64,000 nt of DNA from Methylobacterium sp. PvR107 (GCF_017833295.1 NZ_JAFIBW010000001.1:2170001-2234000); one strand, 5' to 3'; shown: positions 35,910 to 47,478, counted from the first letter of the stretch. Notes: generated by a model not told the origin, from the letters alone. Translations and numbers: made by a program.

Positions 35910-37886
35910 ATGTCTATCCGCGCTGTGCGCTTGCGTGCCTGCGTCGCTGCACTCTGCCTCGCGGTGCCGGCCGCCTCGCCGGCTGCGGCCCGGATCGTGG
36001 GCCTCGACATCACCGCCGTCGAGCCGTTCGCAGGCGGTGCGAGCTTCGGAGAGACCGGCGCCTACGAGCGGGTCACCGGCTTCGCCCGCGGGGAGATCGA
36101 CCCGGCGGACCCCGCCAATGCCGGCATTGCCGACATCGCGCTGGCGCCGCGCAACGCGCGCGGCCTCGTCGAGTATCGCACGGACCTGTTCATCCTGCGC
36201 CCCAAGGACCCGGCGCGCGGCAGCGGTACGCTGGTCTACGAGGTGCTCAACCGGGGCCGGAAGTTCCTGTTCAACTGGGTGCTCGACGCGCCCGCCCAGG
36301 CCGCGCAGGCGGTCAACGACCCGCGCGAAGCCCGGGATGCGGGCACGGCCCTGGTCCTGAACCGCGGCGACACGATCGTGTGGTCGGGCTGGGAGGCGGA
36401 CGCCCTGCGCCAGAACGGCGGCATGGCGATCGACGTACCGGTGGCCAGCCGCGACGGCAGGCCGATCGTCGGCACCGTGCGTGATGAACTGGTGAGTGGA
36501 ACGCGCGGCCCGCTGGAGGCGCCGTTCTACCTGACCTTCGCGGCGGCCGGCACGGACCAGCCCGGCGCCACCCTGACGGTCCGGCGCCGGGAGGCCGACC
36601 CGCCCCAGCCGGTGCCGCGCGAGGCCTGGACCTTCGCGGGGCCGCGCCAGCTCATGCTGCTGCCGGCGGGCACGAAGCCCCAGCCCGGCTCGCTCTACGA
36701 GTTCACCTACGAGGCCGTCGGCCCGAAGGTGCTGGGCCTCGGCTTTGCGGCGACGCGGGATGTGGTCGCCCATCTGCGCGAGGGCGCCGCGGACAATCCG
36801 GCCGGCGGCAAGATGCAGCGCGCCCTCGCGCTCGGCATCTCGCAGAGCGGTCGCTTCCTGCGCGACTTCGTCCATCTCGGCTTCAACCGGGACGAGGCCG
36901 GCGCCCGCGTCTTCGACGGGGTGCTGGCCCATATCTCCGGAGTCGGCGGCGTCTTCCTCAACGCGCGCTTCGCCCAGCCCTCGCGGACCAACACCCAGCA
37001 CGAGGATCACCTCTACCCCGAGAACGCCTTCCCCTTCTCGCCGGCCGTCCAGCACGATCCGGTGACGGGGCAGCGCGGCGCACTCCTGCGCGGCGACGGC
37101 TTCGACCCGCTCTGGATGGAGGTGAACACCGAGACCGAGTACTGGCAGAAGGGCGCGTCGCTCCTGACAACGGATCCCCTCGGCCGCGCCGACGTGGACC
37201 TGCCGGACACGGCGCGGGCCTACCTGATCGCGGGCGGTTTCCACTACGGCCGCTCAGGCCTCGTCTCGGACAAGGGGCCGTGCGCCAATCCGCGCAACAC
37301 GCTCAATCCCGGCCCGGCCCTGCGGGCGCTGCTGGTCGATCTCGAGGAATGGGTGCGCGACGGCCGGGCGCCGCCGGCGAGCCGGGTGCCGCGCCGATCG
37401 GACGGGACCCTGGTCGAGCCGACAGCCACAGGCTTCCCGTACGTTCCGGGTCTCGCCGTCGCGACATTCACCAACGCCATCGCGCGGTTTCCGACCTACG
37501 TCGACCCGCATCCCGAAGCGGGGCCGCAATACCGGCCCCTGGTGCCGCGGGTCGACGCGGACGGGCAGGCCATCGCGGGTATCCGCCTGCCCGAGGTCGC
37601 CGTGCCGCGCGGCACCTATACCGGCTGGAACCTCTACGCCGAGCCGTTCCCGGCCGGCGCGCTGTGCGATCGCGAAGGCAGCCTGCTGCCCTTCGCGGGG
37701 ACGAAGGCCGAGCGCGACGCCAAGGGTGACCCGCGGCTCTCGCTCGCGGAGCGTTACCCGGATCAGGCCGCCTATGCTGACGCCGTCGCCCGCACCGTTG
37801 ACGCGCTCGTTGCGGACAGGCTGCTGCTGCGGGAGGATGGCGACCGGTACCTGGAACGTGCCCGCACGGGCGCGCAGCGCCCCTAA
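35910..37886 (+). CDS. secreted alpha/beta-hydrolase domain protein
   Basis: A 658-residue exported protein. Residues 1-27 form a signal peptide (ALCLAVPAASPAAA). The rest matches the large alpha/beta-hydrolase family Abhydrolase_10 (PF20091): LVYEVLNRGRKFLFN, the putative nucleophile elbow GISQSGRFLRDF near residue 310, and HYGRSG later. Catalytic function is not established for this family; ester hydrolysis in the periplasm is the best guess. It is transcribed in the same direction as the PQQ dehydrogenase and cytochrome 130 bp downstream and may serve the same pathway. Confidence 0.8.
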   Translation: MSIRAVRLRACVAALCLAVPAASPAAARIVGLDITAVEPFAGGASFGETGAYERVTGFARGEIDPADPANAGIADIALAPRNARGLVEYRTDLFILRPKDPARGSGTLVYEVLNRGRKFLFNWVLDAPAQAAQAVNDPREARDAGTALVLNRGDTIVWSGWEADALRQNGGMAIDVPVASRDGRPIVGTVRDELVSGTRGPLEAPFYLTFAAAGTDQPGATLTVRRREADPPQPVPREAWTFAGPRQLMLLPAGTKPQPGSLYEFTYEAVGPKVLGLGFAATRDVVAHLREGAADNPAGGKMQRALALGISQSGRFLRDFVHLGFNRDEAGARVFDGVLAHISGVGGVFLNARFAQPSRTNTQHEDHLYPENAFPFSPAVQHDPVTGQRGALLRGDGFDPLWMEVNTETEYWQKGASLLTTDPLGRADVDLPDTARAYLIAGGFHYGRSGLVSDKGPCANPRNTLNPGPALRALLVDLEEWVRDGRAPPASRVPRRSDGTLVEPTATGFPYVPGLAVATFTNAIARFPTYVDPHPEAGPQYRPLVPRVDADGQAIAGIRLPEVAVPRGTYTGWNLYAEPFPAGALCDREGSLLPFAGTKAERDAKGDPRLSLAERYPDQAAYADAVARTVDALVADRLLLREDGDRYLERARTGAQRP

Positions 37887-38021
37887 TCCGGGCGCGAGTT
37901 ACGTCGGCATCGCGCTGTCGCGCCCAGGCTTGCCCGGCGGGTCGCGTCGTCGGACAGTTCGTTGAATAACGAGTGCATAACAAGCGGGCCGGCCAGAGCG
38001 CCTGCCGCATCGGGAGACACC

Positions 38022-39293
38022 ATGACGCCGAACCGCAAGCCGCTCCTCACCCGCTCCCTCGCCGCCGCGCTCACCTGCCTGGGCGCCCTCGGTACCCAAG
38101 CCGTGCGCGCGCAGGAGACGCCCGCCTCCGCAGCCCCGCCGGCGAGCGTGAAGCCCGTCGAACGCGGAGATGCGCTGTATGGTCGGCCTGAGAGCGGCGC
38201 GGCCGCGAAGCTCGCACCCGTCGCGGGGCCACCGCTCGCGACCCCGGTCGCCAAGCTGCCGCTGGACCAGCTGAAGGTACCGGACGGCTTCAAGATCGAG
38301 GTCTACGCGAGCGGTCTCGCGAATGCCCGCGAGATGACCCAGGCACCGGATGGCACCCTGTTCGTCGGCACCCGCACGGTCGGCAAGGTTTACGCGGTGC
38401 TGCCGCAGGCCGGCCAGGACGGGAAGCGCGAGGTCAAGACCATCGCGTCGGGCCTGCACCGGCCGAACGGCGTCGCGTATCACGACGGCGCGCTTTACGT
38501 CGCCGAGCTCTCGAAGATCTGGCGCTACGACGACATCGCGCAGCATCTCGACGGCGCGGCCAAGCCGACCCTGGTCTACGACGACCTGCCGAAGGACGAG
38601 GCGCACGGCTGGAAGTTCATCGCCATCGGCCCGGACAACAAGCTCTACGTGCCGATCGGCTCGCCGGGCAACATCCTGATGCCGCCGGAGACGCACGCGC
38701 AGATTCGGCGCATGGACCTCGACGGCAAGAACGCCGAGGTGATCGCCCGTGGCGTGCGCAACACCGTCGGCTTCGACTGGAACCCGAAGACCAAGCAGCT
38801 CTGGTTCACCGATAACGGCCGCGATTGGGTGTCGGAGGACATCCCGAACGACGAGCTGAATGTCATCTCCGAGCCGGGCAAGCAGCATTTCGGCTACCCG
38901 TTCTGCCACCAGGGCACGTTCACCGATCCCGAGTACGGCTGGGGTCATTCCTGCTCGGAATTCACCGCGCCGGCCGCCCTGCTCGGGCCGCACACGGCCT
39001 CGCTCGGCATGCGATTCTACACCGGGACGCAGTTCCCCGAGGCGTATCGCGACGCGATCTTCATCGCCCGGCACGGCTCCTGGAACCGCACCAAGAAGCT
39101 CGGCGGCGACGTGGTGATGGCCAAGGCCGGCAACGACGGCAAGATCACCGCGGTGGAGCCGTTCCTGACCGGCTTCCTCCAAGACAACAAGTATGTCGGA
39201 CGTCCGGCCGACGTCCTCGTCGCCAAGGACGGCTCGCTCTTCGTCGCCGACGATTACAACGGCGCGATCTATCGCGTCAGCTACGGCAAGTGA
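38022..39293 (+). CDS. PQQ-dependent sorbosone-type dehydrogenase
   Basis: A 423-residue periplasmic protein with a signal peptide (to VRA at about 28) and a six-bladed beta-propeller of the soluble aldose/L-sorbosone dehydrogenase group. Repeated blade motifs include GLHRPNGVAYHDGALYVAE, FIAIGPDNKLYVPIG, RGVRNTVGFDWNPKTKQLWFTDNGRD (do not run on) and RHGSWNRT. PQQ is the expected cofactor. GGGAG precedes the ATG at 38022. It is followed by its likely electron acceptor, a cytochrome c. A link to the two pqqA genes in this window is thematic only. Confidence 0.85.
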   Translation: MTPNRKPLLTRSLAAALTCLGALGTQAVRAQETPASAAPPASVKPVERGDALYGRPESGAAAKLAPVAGPPLATPVAKLPLDQLKVPDGFKIEVYASGLANAREMTQAPDGTLFVGTRTVGKVYAVLPQAGQDGKREVKTIASGLHRPNGVAYHDGALYVAELSKIWRYDDIAQHLDGAAKPTLVYDDLPKDEAHGWKFIAIGPDNKLYVPIGSPGNILMPPETHAQIRRMDLDGKNAEVIARGVRNTVGFDWNPKTKQLWFTDNGRDWVSEDIPNDELNVISEPGKQHFGYPFCHQGTFTDPEYGWGHSCSEFTAPAALLGPHTASLGMRFYTGTQFPEAYRDAIFIARHGSWNRTKKLGGDVVMAKAGNDGKITAVEPFLTGFLQDNKYVGRPADVLVAKDGSLFVADDYNGAIYRVSYGK

Positions 39294-39301
39294 GGCCGCC
39301 T

Positions 39302-39886
39302 GTGACGCGGATGCGCATCCTCCGAGGGCTGGGACCGGCCCTCGGCGCGATGCTGGCCGGCACGGCCCTCGCGGCGCCGGATGCCGCGATGCAGGAGCGC
39401 CTCGCGCCCTGCATCGGCTGCCACGGAGCGGGCACCTCGGAGGCCGAGGGAGTGCCCTCGCTCGGAGGGCAGCTCCCGGACTACGTGGTCACGCAGCTGT
39501 TCCAGTTCCGGGAGAAGCAGCGCGAGGCGCCGCCCATGAACGACGTCGCCGCCGGGTTCTCCGACGACGACCTGCGCGCCTATGCCGACGCGGTGGCGAC
39601 CCTGCCGCCGCCGAGCCGGTCCGGCCCGCCCGCCGACCCGGCCCTGACGGAGCGGGGGCAGGCCCTCGTCGCCAAGCACCAGTGCAATTCCTGCCACGGC
39701 CCCGACCTCGCGGGCCGCGACGCGATCCCGCGGATCCGGGGTCAGCGGGAGGAGTATCTCGCCAAGGCACTGGCCGGCTACAAGTCGAACGCCCGGCCCG
39801 GCTACGATCCCGCCATGAACGAGGTCGCGCAGGGCCTGAGCGAGGCGGAAATCAAGGATCTCGCGGTCTACGTGTCCCGGCTCTGA
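39302..39886 (+). CDS. diheme cytochrome c, c4-like
   Basis: A 194-residue periplasmic cytochrome with a signal peptide (to ALAA) and two heme sites, C37-I-G-C40-H41 and C128-N-S-C131-H132. Met residues in PPMN and DPAMN are probable axial ligands. The GTG at 39302 lies 6 bases from GAGG and only 8 bp from the dehydrogenase stop; an ATG three codons later is an alternative. It should take electrons from the PQQ enzyme to a terminal oxidase. Confidence 0.9.
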   Translation: MTRMRILRGLGPALGAMLAGTALAAPDAAMQERLAPCIGCHGAGTSEAEGVPSLGGQLPDYVVTQLFQFREKQREAPPMNDVAAGFSDDDLRAYADAVATLPPPSRSGPPADPALTERGQALVAKHQCNSCHGPDLAGRDAIPRIRGQREEYLAKALAGYKSNARPGYDPAMNEVAQGLSEAEIKDLAVYVSRL

Positions 39887-39920
39887 CACGACGTCTCTAT
39901 CCGCGCCCATCCGTCATCAC

Positions 39921-39993
39921 GAGCGCAGCGAAGTGACCCAGGGCAGCGCGTGGCTTGCCAGCTCGGCGCTCCCTGGATTGCTTCGCTACGCTC
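39921..39993. repeat. dispersed repeat B, full palindrome
   Basis: Two 22-base arms (39921-39942 and 39972-39993) are inverted copies with 18 of 22 matches, separated by 29 bases. The left arm begins GAGCGCAGCGAAG, the right arm ends CTTCGCTACGCTC. Related pieces occur near 9.4, 21.5 and 43.7 kb. It could fold into a long hairpin between cyt c and the MOSC gene, which converge. Confidence 0.75.
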
Positions 39994-40029
39994 GCAAAGA
40001 CGGCAGCACTCGATGGAAGAGATAACGCA

Positions 40030-40800
40030 TCACCCCACCACCCGCAGGGCATCGCCCTGCGCGAGCGCCCCGCCGGCGATCACCTCGGCGTAGACGCCGA
40101 GGTCGCGGTGGCCGAGGCGCGCGTCGAGGGTCCAGGGGATGTCGCAGTCGCGGATGCCGCTCGCCGGGTCGACGTTGGTGGCAGCGCAGCGCACGGTCCG
40201 CTTGATGATCTTGAGGCGAAGGCCGCTCGGCGCCTCGACCACCTGCCCGACCATCTCCAGCTCCGCGAAGGGCGCGAGCCCGTCGACCAGCAGGTTGCCG
40301 CGGAAGCGCAGCGGATCCACGGGCGCGCCGATGTAATCCTCCACCGCCGCCACGCTCGCGCGATTGATCAGCGACACGTAGCCGGTCGGCGAATCCGTGA
40401 AGCGGTACCGCGGCGGGGCGGCGAGCACCTTCGGCTCGCCGCGCAGGCTCTCAGGGATGAACCGCCGCATCAGATCCGCCAGGCCCGCACGCCCGGCCTC
40501 GGTGTCGAGACGGAAGGCCTGCGGTTCTCCGTGTCCCTCCACGGTCAGCGTCGCCGTGGCGTCGTCGTAGCGGGTCCGCAGGCGGGCGAGGGCCTCGTCG
40601 CGCATGAGCATCAGGTATTTGGTCTTCGGCTGATGCCGGGGCGCCACCTCGTTGAAGCCCGACGGCCCGTTCTCGATGGCGTAGAGCCGGTCGCCCGGGA
40701 AGTGGCCGCTCGTTTCGAGCTCCGCCCGCTCGACAGGTTCGGGGCTCAAGCCCTTCACCGGATAGCGATACAGGGCGATGACATGAATCAATGCGGTCAT
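40030..40800 (-). CDS. MOSC domain protein
   Basis: A 256-residue protein with an N-terminal beta-barrel (IHVIALYRYPVKGLSPE) and a C-terminal MOSC domain (FRGNLLVDGLAPFAELEMVGQ, then the conserved Cys in KRTVRCAATNVDP). The family includes molybdenum-cofactor sulfurases' C-termini and mARC-type reductases of N-hydroxylated compounds. ATG at 40800. It is divergent from clpB. Substrate unknown; a molybdenum cofactor role is by family. Confidence 0.85.
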   Translation of the reverse strand: MTALIHVIALYRYPVKGLSPEPVERAELETSGHFPGDRLYAIENGPSGFNEVAPRHQPKTKYLMLMRDEALARLRTRYDDATATLTVEGHGEPQAFRLDTEAGRAGLADLMRRFIPESLRGEPKVLAAPPRYRFTDSPTGYVSLINRASVAAVEDYIGAPVDPLRFRGNLLVDGLAPFAELEMVGQVVEAPSGLRLKIIKRTVRCAATNVDPASGIRDCDIPWTLDARLGHRDLGVYAEVIAGGALAQGDALRVVG

Positions 40801-40850
40801 GCGCGGAGCGTGGCCCTGAAATGATCCGGCACGCAAGAGCTTCGCCGCCC

Positions 40851-40879
40851 CTTGTGGTGCTCAATTGCAACACCACATC
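40851..40879 (+). promoter_or_regulatory. clpB upstream promoter and dyad candidate
   Basis: CTTGTG (40851-40856) and CACATC (40874-40879) 17 bases apart resemble an alphaproteobacterial heat-shock promoter only loosely. They overlap an inverted repeat, TGTGGTG (40853-40859) and CACCACA (40871-40877), about 120 bp before the clpB ATG. Confidence 0.3.
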
Positions 40880-40998
40880 GGGTCTACCGGCGGCCACCAT
40901 GGCGCCGGGGCCCTCGCGCGGCGGATAGCCGGAGGGCGACGTTTCGGTGGCGCCGCGCCTCTCATCGGGCGGCGGATGCCGGTACGGGAGGGTTGTGC

Positions 40999-43623
<2,625 letters not shown>

Positions 43624-43641
43624 TCGACCCGCACGGAAGGG

Positions 43642-43674
43642 GGCGGCGCACCGAATCGTGGTGCGCCGCCTTTT
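43642..43674 (+). terminator. clpB terminator
   Basis: A perfect 11-bp stem, GGCGGCGCACC / GGTGCGCCGCC, with a 7-base loop and TTTT, starting 19 bp after the clpB stop. It ends the clpB transcript before the leftward operon that follows. Confidence 0.92.
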
Positions 43675-43725
43675 CAGCGAGTTGGCGTTCGGTGGCTCCG
43701 GCCGCAGCCGCTCCTCCGTCGTGAC

Positions 43726-43749
43726 GAGCGAAGCGACGTGACCCAGGGC
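43726..43749. repeat. dispersed repeat B, half copy
   Basis: 24 bases that match 39921-39944 with two differences (end of both: GTGACCCAGGGC). It lies in the spacer between the clpB terminator and the convergent inositol phosphatase gene; the second arm is not recognisable. Confidence 0.6.
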
Positions 43750-43834
43750 TGCGCGGCCCCGTTGGAAGGGGCGTCGACATTTCCGACCGAGACCGGTTTC
43801 GGATGGCCGCGATCGCCCGCGGTTCCCCGGCCGT

Positions 43835-44818
43835 TCAAGGGCCATCCTGGCGCACGAGTGCCGGGCTGAACGGGACCGCTGGAACCGCGGCCTCGTCGCC
43901 GTGTATCGAGCCGGCCTCCGGCTCGGCCCGGTGAATGGCCTTTGCCAGGTCGGCCGCCTGGTGCCGATTTCGGCAAACCATCCAGAGATCGTCGTGGGCC
44001 GACAGACCCGCATCGAAAAGGTCGACGAACGCGGCCGGCGGCGGCTTCAGGTCGGGCCAGTGGAACAGGCCGAAGCCCAGTGCCTCGAACAGCGGCAGGA
44101 TCGGCGCGAGATCCCAGAGCCGGTTGTTGCTGAGCGTCGCGTCGAGACGCCCGGTCGCCAGGAGCGCGGCGTCGGAGATCGTGCCGCCCTCGCTCCAGGG
44201 GAACCAGCCGCGCCCGTAATCCAGGGTGAACTTCTGGGCCGTCACGGCGAGCCAGCCGACATGGCCGGTGCGGCGCTCCGGCCGGTCCAGCGGTCGCAGG
44301 GCCTCGGCCCGAACTCCCCCTTGCGTGGGCGCCCAGAACGCCTGGCCGTCGCAGGCCGCGAGCAGGAGACCGCGCGTCGCCTCGGCCGGATGGATGCGGG
44401 CCGGCCCGGCGCGGTCTTCCGCCCAGACGGGCAGGTTCATCACGCAGGCGCGAGGCCAGCCCGCGCGGCAGGCGGCCACCATCACGCCCCAGCCCGACAG
44501 GCCGCCCGCGAAGGGGCGGGTCCCGTCGATCGGGTCGCCGACGAAGGTCCAGGCGTCCCGGGCGAGCAGCGCCGCCGCGGCCGCGTGGCTGAGGTCGTCC
44601 GCCGTTTCCTCCTCGATCAGGTCGGGGCCGAACCGAGCGTGCAGCAGACGGCTGACTGCGAGATCGGCCTCGGTGAGGGCCTGACCCAGATCCGGGCCCT
44701 TGTTGGTCATGTCCAGCCCGGCCGCGCGCATCCGCAGAGCCATCGGGGCCGCCTCCTCGGCGAAGGCGAGCATCCGGGCGAGGACATCCTGCGCGGGCGC
44801 GTCGGGCGGAAGGATCAT
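43835..44818 (-). CDS. inositol monophosphatase-family phosphatase
   Basis: A 327-residue Mg2+-dependent phosphatase of the IMPase/HisN group. It has the metal site EEETADD (Glu), the signature DPIDGTRPF and the second metal Asp in NRLWDLAPILPLFEALG. Possible substrates include histidinol phosphate, inositol phosphate or pAp; the sequence does not decide. The last 60 residues beyond the fold are unusual and polar. It overlaps the Nudix gene by ATGA and lies third in a GST-Nudix-phosphatase operon. Confidence 0.85.
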   Translation of the reverse strand: MILPPDAPAQDVLARMLAFAEEAAPMALRMRAAGLDMTNKGPDLGQALTEADLAVSRLLHARFGPDLIEEETADDLSHAAAAALLARDAWTFVGDPIDGTRPFAGGLSGWGVMVAACRAGWPRACVMNLPVWAEDRAGPARIHPAEATRGLLLAACDGQAFWAPTQGGVRAEALRPLDRPERRTGHVGWLAVTAQKFTLDYGRGWFPWSEGGTISDAALLATGRLDATLSNNRLWDLAPILPLFEALGFGLFHWPDLKPPPAAFVDLFDAGLSAHDDLWMVCRNRHQAADLAKAIHRAEPEAGSIHGDEAAVPAVPFSPALVRQDGP

Positions 44819-45390
44819 GCGGCGAACAACTCGGGTCTGCGAAGCATCAGCGCCTGGACGAGCACCAGGGTCTTGAGGTCGGGAAGCCGGCCCGAACGGG
44901 CCGCCTCCGCCAGCGTCGCGAGGGGCACCTCGAGGGGCAGCACCTGCTCGCCCTCTCCGTGCAGCCCTCCGCCGGGTCCGACCTTGTGGGCCTCCGCGTA
45001 GGGAGCGAGGTAGAGCCAGAGGCGCTCCGAGGACACGCTCGGCATGCTGTAGGCATGCGCGACGCAGTCGAGCTGCCGGAGACGCACGCCCGCCTCCTCC
45101 ATTGCCTCGCGGATGGCGGTCTCCTCCGGATCGCCCCCATCGAGGCCGCCGGCCGGAGCCTCATCGAGATCGGCGGGTTCGCCCCAGAAGGCCGGTCCGA
45201 CCCGGGCTTGCCGGACGAGCAGCGCCACGCGCCGCTCGGGGTCGTAGGGCAGGACACAGGCCGCTTCGCCGTGATCCTCCAGCGCCCGGGGCACGGTGCT
45301 GCCGTCCGGCAGCGTCAGCGTGGCGATCCCGAAGGTGTTCCACCCACGGTGAATCACCGTCAGCGGCAGCGCGGCCGGCATCTCGCTCAT
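44815..45390 (-). CDS. Nudix hydrolase, ADP-ribose pyrophosphatase-like
   Basis: A 191-residue Nudix enzyme with a full Nudix box: G-x5-E-x7-REAMEEAGV, within GGDPEETAIREAMEEAGVRL. The N-terminal half and the segment after the box (YSMPSVSSERLWLYLAPY) resemble ADP-ribose or GDP-mannose pyrophosphatases (NudF/NudK). It would cleave a nucleoside diphosphate sugar. Coupled by ATGA to the inositol phosphatase gene. Confidence 0.87.
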   Translation of the reverse strand: MSEMPAALPLTVIHRGWNTFGIATLTLPDGSTVPRALEDHGEAACVLPYDPERRVALLVRQARVGPAFWGEPADLDEAPAGGLDGGDPEETAIREAMEEAGVRLRQLDCVAHAYSMPSVSSERLWLYLAPYAEAHKVGPGGGLHGEGEQVLPLEVPLATLAEAARSGRLPDLKTLVLVQALMLRRPELFAA

Positions 45391-45399
45391 CGGGACGGG

Positions 45400-46107
45400 T
45401 CAGCGCTTGGTGCTGGAGGCCGTCTGGCCGAACATCACCTTCTTGGCGTCCTCGCTCATGGTCTTCCCGAAATCCGGATTGACTTCCGGGGCCCGGGCAT
45501 AGGCCGCCTTGGTGGCGGGCCGCTCGGCGACCGCGGTGAACCAGCGCTTCAGGTTCGGGTGCTCGTCGAGGTTCTGACCCTGCTTCTCCCACGGCACGAT
45601 CCAGGGATAGCAGGCCATGTCGGCGATGGAGTAGTCCGCGCCGGCGACGAAGGCACGGTCGGCCAGACGCCAGTCGAGCACGCCGTAGAGCCGGTTGGTC
45701 TCGTTGACGTAGCGCTTGATCGCGTAGTCGATCTTCTCGGGCGCGTATTGCGAGAAATGGTGGTTCTGGCCGAGCATCGGGCCGAGGCCGCCCATCTGCC
45801 AGAACAGCCATTGCAGCACCTCGGCGCGGCCGCGCAGGTCTGTCGGAATGAAGCGCCCGGCCTTCTCGGCGAGGTAGAGGAGAATCGCACCCGATTCGAA
45901 CAGCGAGACCGGCGCGCCGCCACCCGCCGGCTCGTCGTCGACGATCGCCGGCATGCGGTTGTTGGGAGCAATCTTCAGGAAATCCTGATTGAACTGTTCG
46001 CCTTTACCAATATTGACCGCGTGAATGCGGTATGGAACGCCCGCTTCTTCGAGAAACATCGTGATCTTATGGCCGTTCGGCGTCGGCCAGTAGTAGAGAT
46101 CGATCAT
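45400..46107 (-). CDS. glutathione S-transferase, YfcG/nu-class type
   Basis: A 235-residue GST. The N-terminal thioredoxin fold begins IDLYYWPTPNGHKI (a T-P-N motif as in YfcG, with no catalytic Cys), then PNNRMPAIVDDEP (cis-Pro) and FESGAILLYLAEK, which binds the glutathione gamma-glutamyl group. The C-terminal helical domain is complete. YfcG-type enzymes act as glutathione disulfide-bond reductases. ATG at 46107; the Nudix gene starts 9 bp downstream, so they likely form an operon. Confidence 0.9.
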   Translation of the reverse strand: MIDLYYWPTPNGHKITMFLEEAGVPYRIHAVNIGKGEQFNQDFLKIAPNNRMPAIVDDEPAGGGAPVSLFESGAILLYLAEKAGRFIPTDLRGRAEVLQWLFWQMGGLGPMLGQNHHFSQYAPEKIDYAIKRYVNETNRLYGVLDWRLADRAFVAGADYSIADMACYPWIVPWEKQGQNLDEHPNLKRWFTAVAERPATKAAYARAPEVNPDFGKTMSEDAKKVMFGQTASSTKR

Positions 46108-46208
46108 CGGCTGGTGTCCCGCTATGCCCCCCGGCGGACGGGAAGTGGGTCGGGACGGCGCTCCGGTCAAGCACGGATCCAGCGCCATGCCGCTCCGCGT
46201 TGAACGGC

Positions 46209-47147
46209 TCATCCCCCCGCAGAACCCTGCACGTCGACGTAGAGGGCGTAGAGGGATTGGCTCGCGGCCATGAACAGCCGATTGCGGTGCCGCCCGCCGA
46301 AGCAGAGATTGGCGCAGCGTTCCGGCAGACGGATCCGGCCGATCAGCCGGCCGTCGGGGTTGAACACCATCACGCCGTCCAGAGCGTCGTCGCCCATGCC
46401 CCATCCGCACCAGAGATTGCCATCGACGTCACAACGGATGCCGTCGGGCGTCCCCGGCCCGGCATCGACCAGCACACGCCTGTCGCGCAGAGCGCGGCCG
46501 CCGATTACATCGTAGGCGACGATCCGCCGGGTCGGCTGTCCGCGGGATTCGACCAGGTAGAGCACGCTTTCGTCCGGGGAGAAGCACAGGCCGTTGGGAC
46601 CGGCGATGCCGCTCGCCACCGCCTCCAGGACGCCCGTCGCCGGATCGATCCGGTAGACGTTCTGGGACAACTCGGGCTCGGCCCGCTCGCCCTCGTAGTA
46701 ACCCGCGATCCCGAAGGGTGGATCGGTGAACCAGACCGCGCCGTCGGAGGCCACGACGACGTCGTTCGGGGAGTTCAGCCGCTTGCCTTCGAACGCGTCG
46801 GCCAGGACCGTGATCGTCCCGTCATACTCCGTCCGGATGACCCGACGTCCGCCATGCTCGCAGGTGACGAGGCGCCCCTGCCGGTCGCGCGTGTTGCCGT
46901 TGGCGAAGCGCGACGGTTTCCGGAAGGTCCCGATCGTCCCGCTTTCCTCATCCCAGCGCAGGATGCGGTCGTTGGGGATGTCGCTCCACAGGAGATACCG
47001 GCCGTCCCCGAACCAGACCGGCCCCTCGCACCAGCGGAAGCCCGTGGCGAGGCGTTCGATCGCGGCGCTGAAGACCCGATAGCGGGCGAAGGACGCATCG
47101 ATGATCTCGATCGCCGGGTCGGGGTAGCGCGTGCTCGGTGTCCACAC
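46209..47147 (-). CDS. SMP-30/gluconolactonase-family lactonase
   Basis: A 312-residue six-bladed beta-propeller hydrolase. Metal ligands fit the family: Glu in CEGPVWFGDG, Asn in LNSPNDVVVA, Asn in GPNGLCFSPDESVLY, and Asp in GTPDGIRCD. It would open a sugar lactone (for example glucono-1,5-lactone). No signal peptide is seen. The start is a GTG at 47147, poorly supported by a ribosome site. The GST operon follows about 100 bp downstream on the same strand, so cotranscription is possible. Confidence 0.87.
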   Translation of the reverse strand: MWTPSTRYPDPAIEIIDASFARYRVFSAAIERLATGFRWCEGPVWFGDGRYLLWSDIPNDRILRWDEESGTIGTFRKPSRFANGNTRDRQGRLVTCEHGGRRVIRTEYDGTITVLADAFEGKRLNSPNDVVVASDGAVWFTDPPFGIAGYYEGERAEPELSQNVYRIDPATGVLEAVASGIAGPNGLCFSPDESVLYLVESRGQPTRRIVAYDVIGGRALRDRRVLVDAGPGTPDGIRCDVDGNLWCGWGMGDDALDGVMVFNPDGRLIGRIRLPERCANLCFGGRHRNRLFMAASQSLYALYVDVQGSAGG

Positions 47148-47259
47148 GGTGCTGATCTTCTCGCGTCGGGATCACCGTTACGGTTTCCGGATCGCGGAGC
47201 AAGACGCGAGCGCGCGAGCCGGACCTGCTCCGTTCGCGAAGATTCCGCCGAGGGTGCCG

Positions 47260-47478
47260 TCAATGGGTGGCGTGCGGCACCCGATGCGGCGGCCTCCGCT
47301 GGCGCGCCAGCACGGTCCAAGCTTCATGCAGGGCGAGAGACAGCACAGCCGCGCCGAGCACAAGCATGGCGACGAGGCACAACACGGCGATGTTGAGCGC
47401 CTCCCACATCGAATTGGCGGCGACGTGGTCCCGCCTGCCGAAATTCGGGGAAAAGTCAGCGGTCTCGCGGGTCTTCAT
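47260..47478 (-). CDS. small single-pass membrane protein
   Basis: A 72-residue protein with one strong hydrophobic helix (LNIAVLCLVAMLVLGAAVLSLAL, about 22-44), a polar N-terminus and a basic His/Arg-rich tail ending PHRVPHATH. I do not recognise it. The ATG at 47478 was chosen because the domain begins near it; a start 10 codons upstream is possible, and neither has a strong ribosome site. Its reality rests on the clean transmembrane segment. Confidence 0.4.
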   Translation of the reverse strand: MKTRETADFSPNFGRRDHVAANSMWEALNIAVLCLVAMLVLGAAVLSLALHEAWTVLARQRRPPHRVPHATH

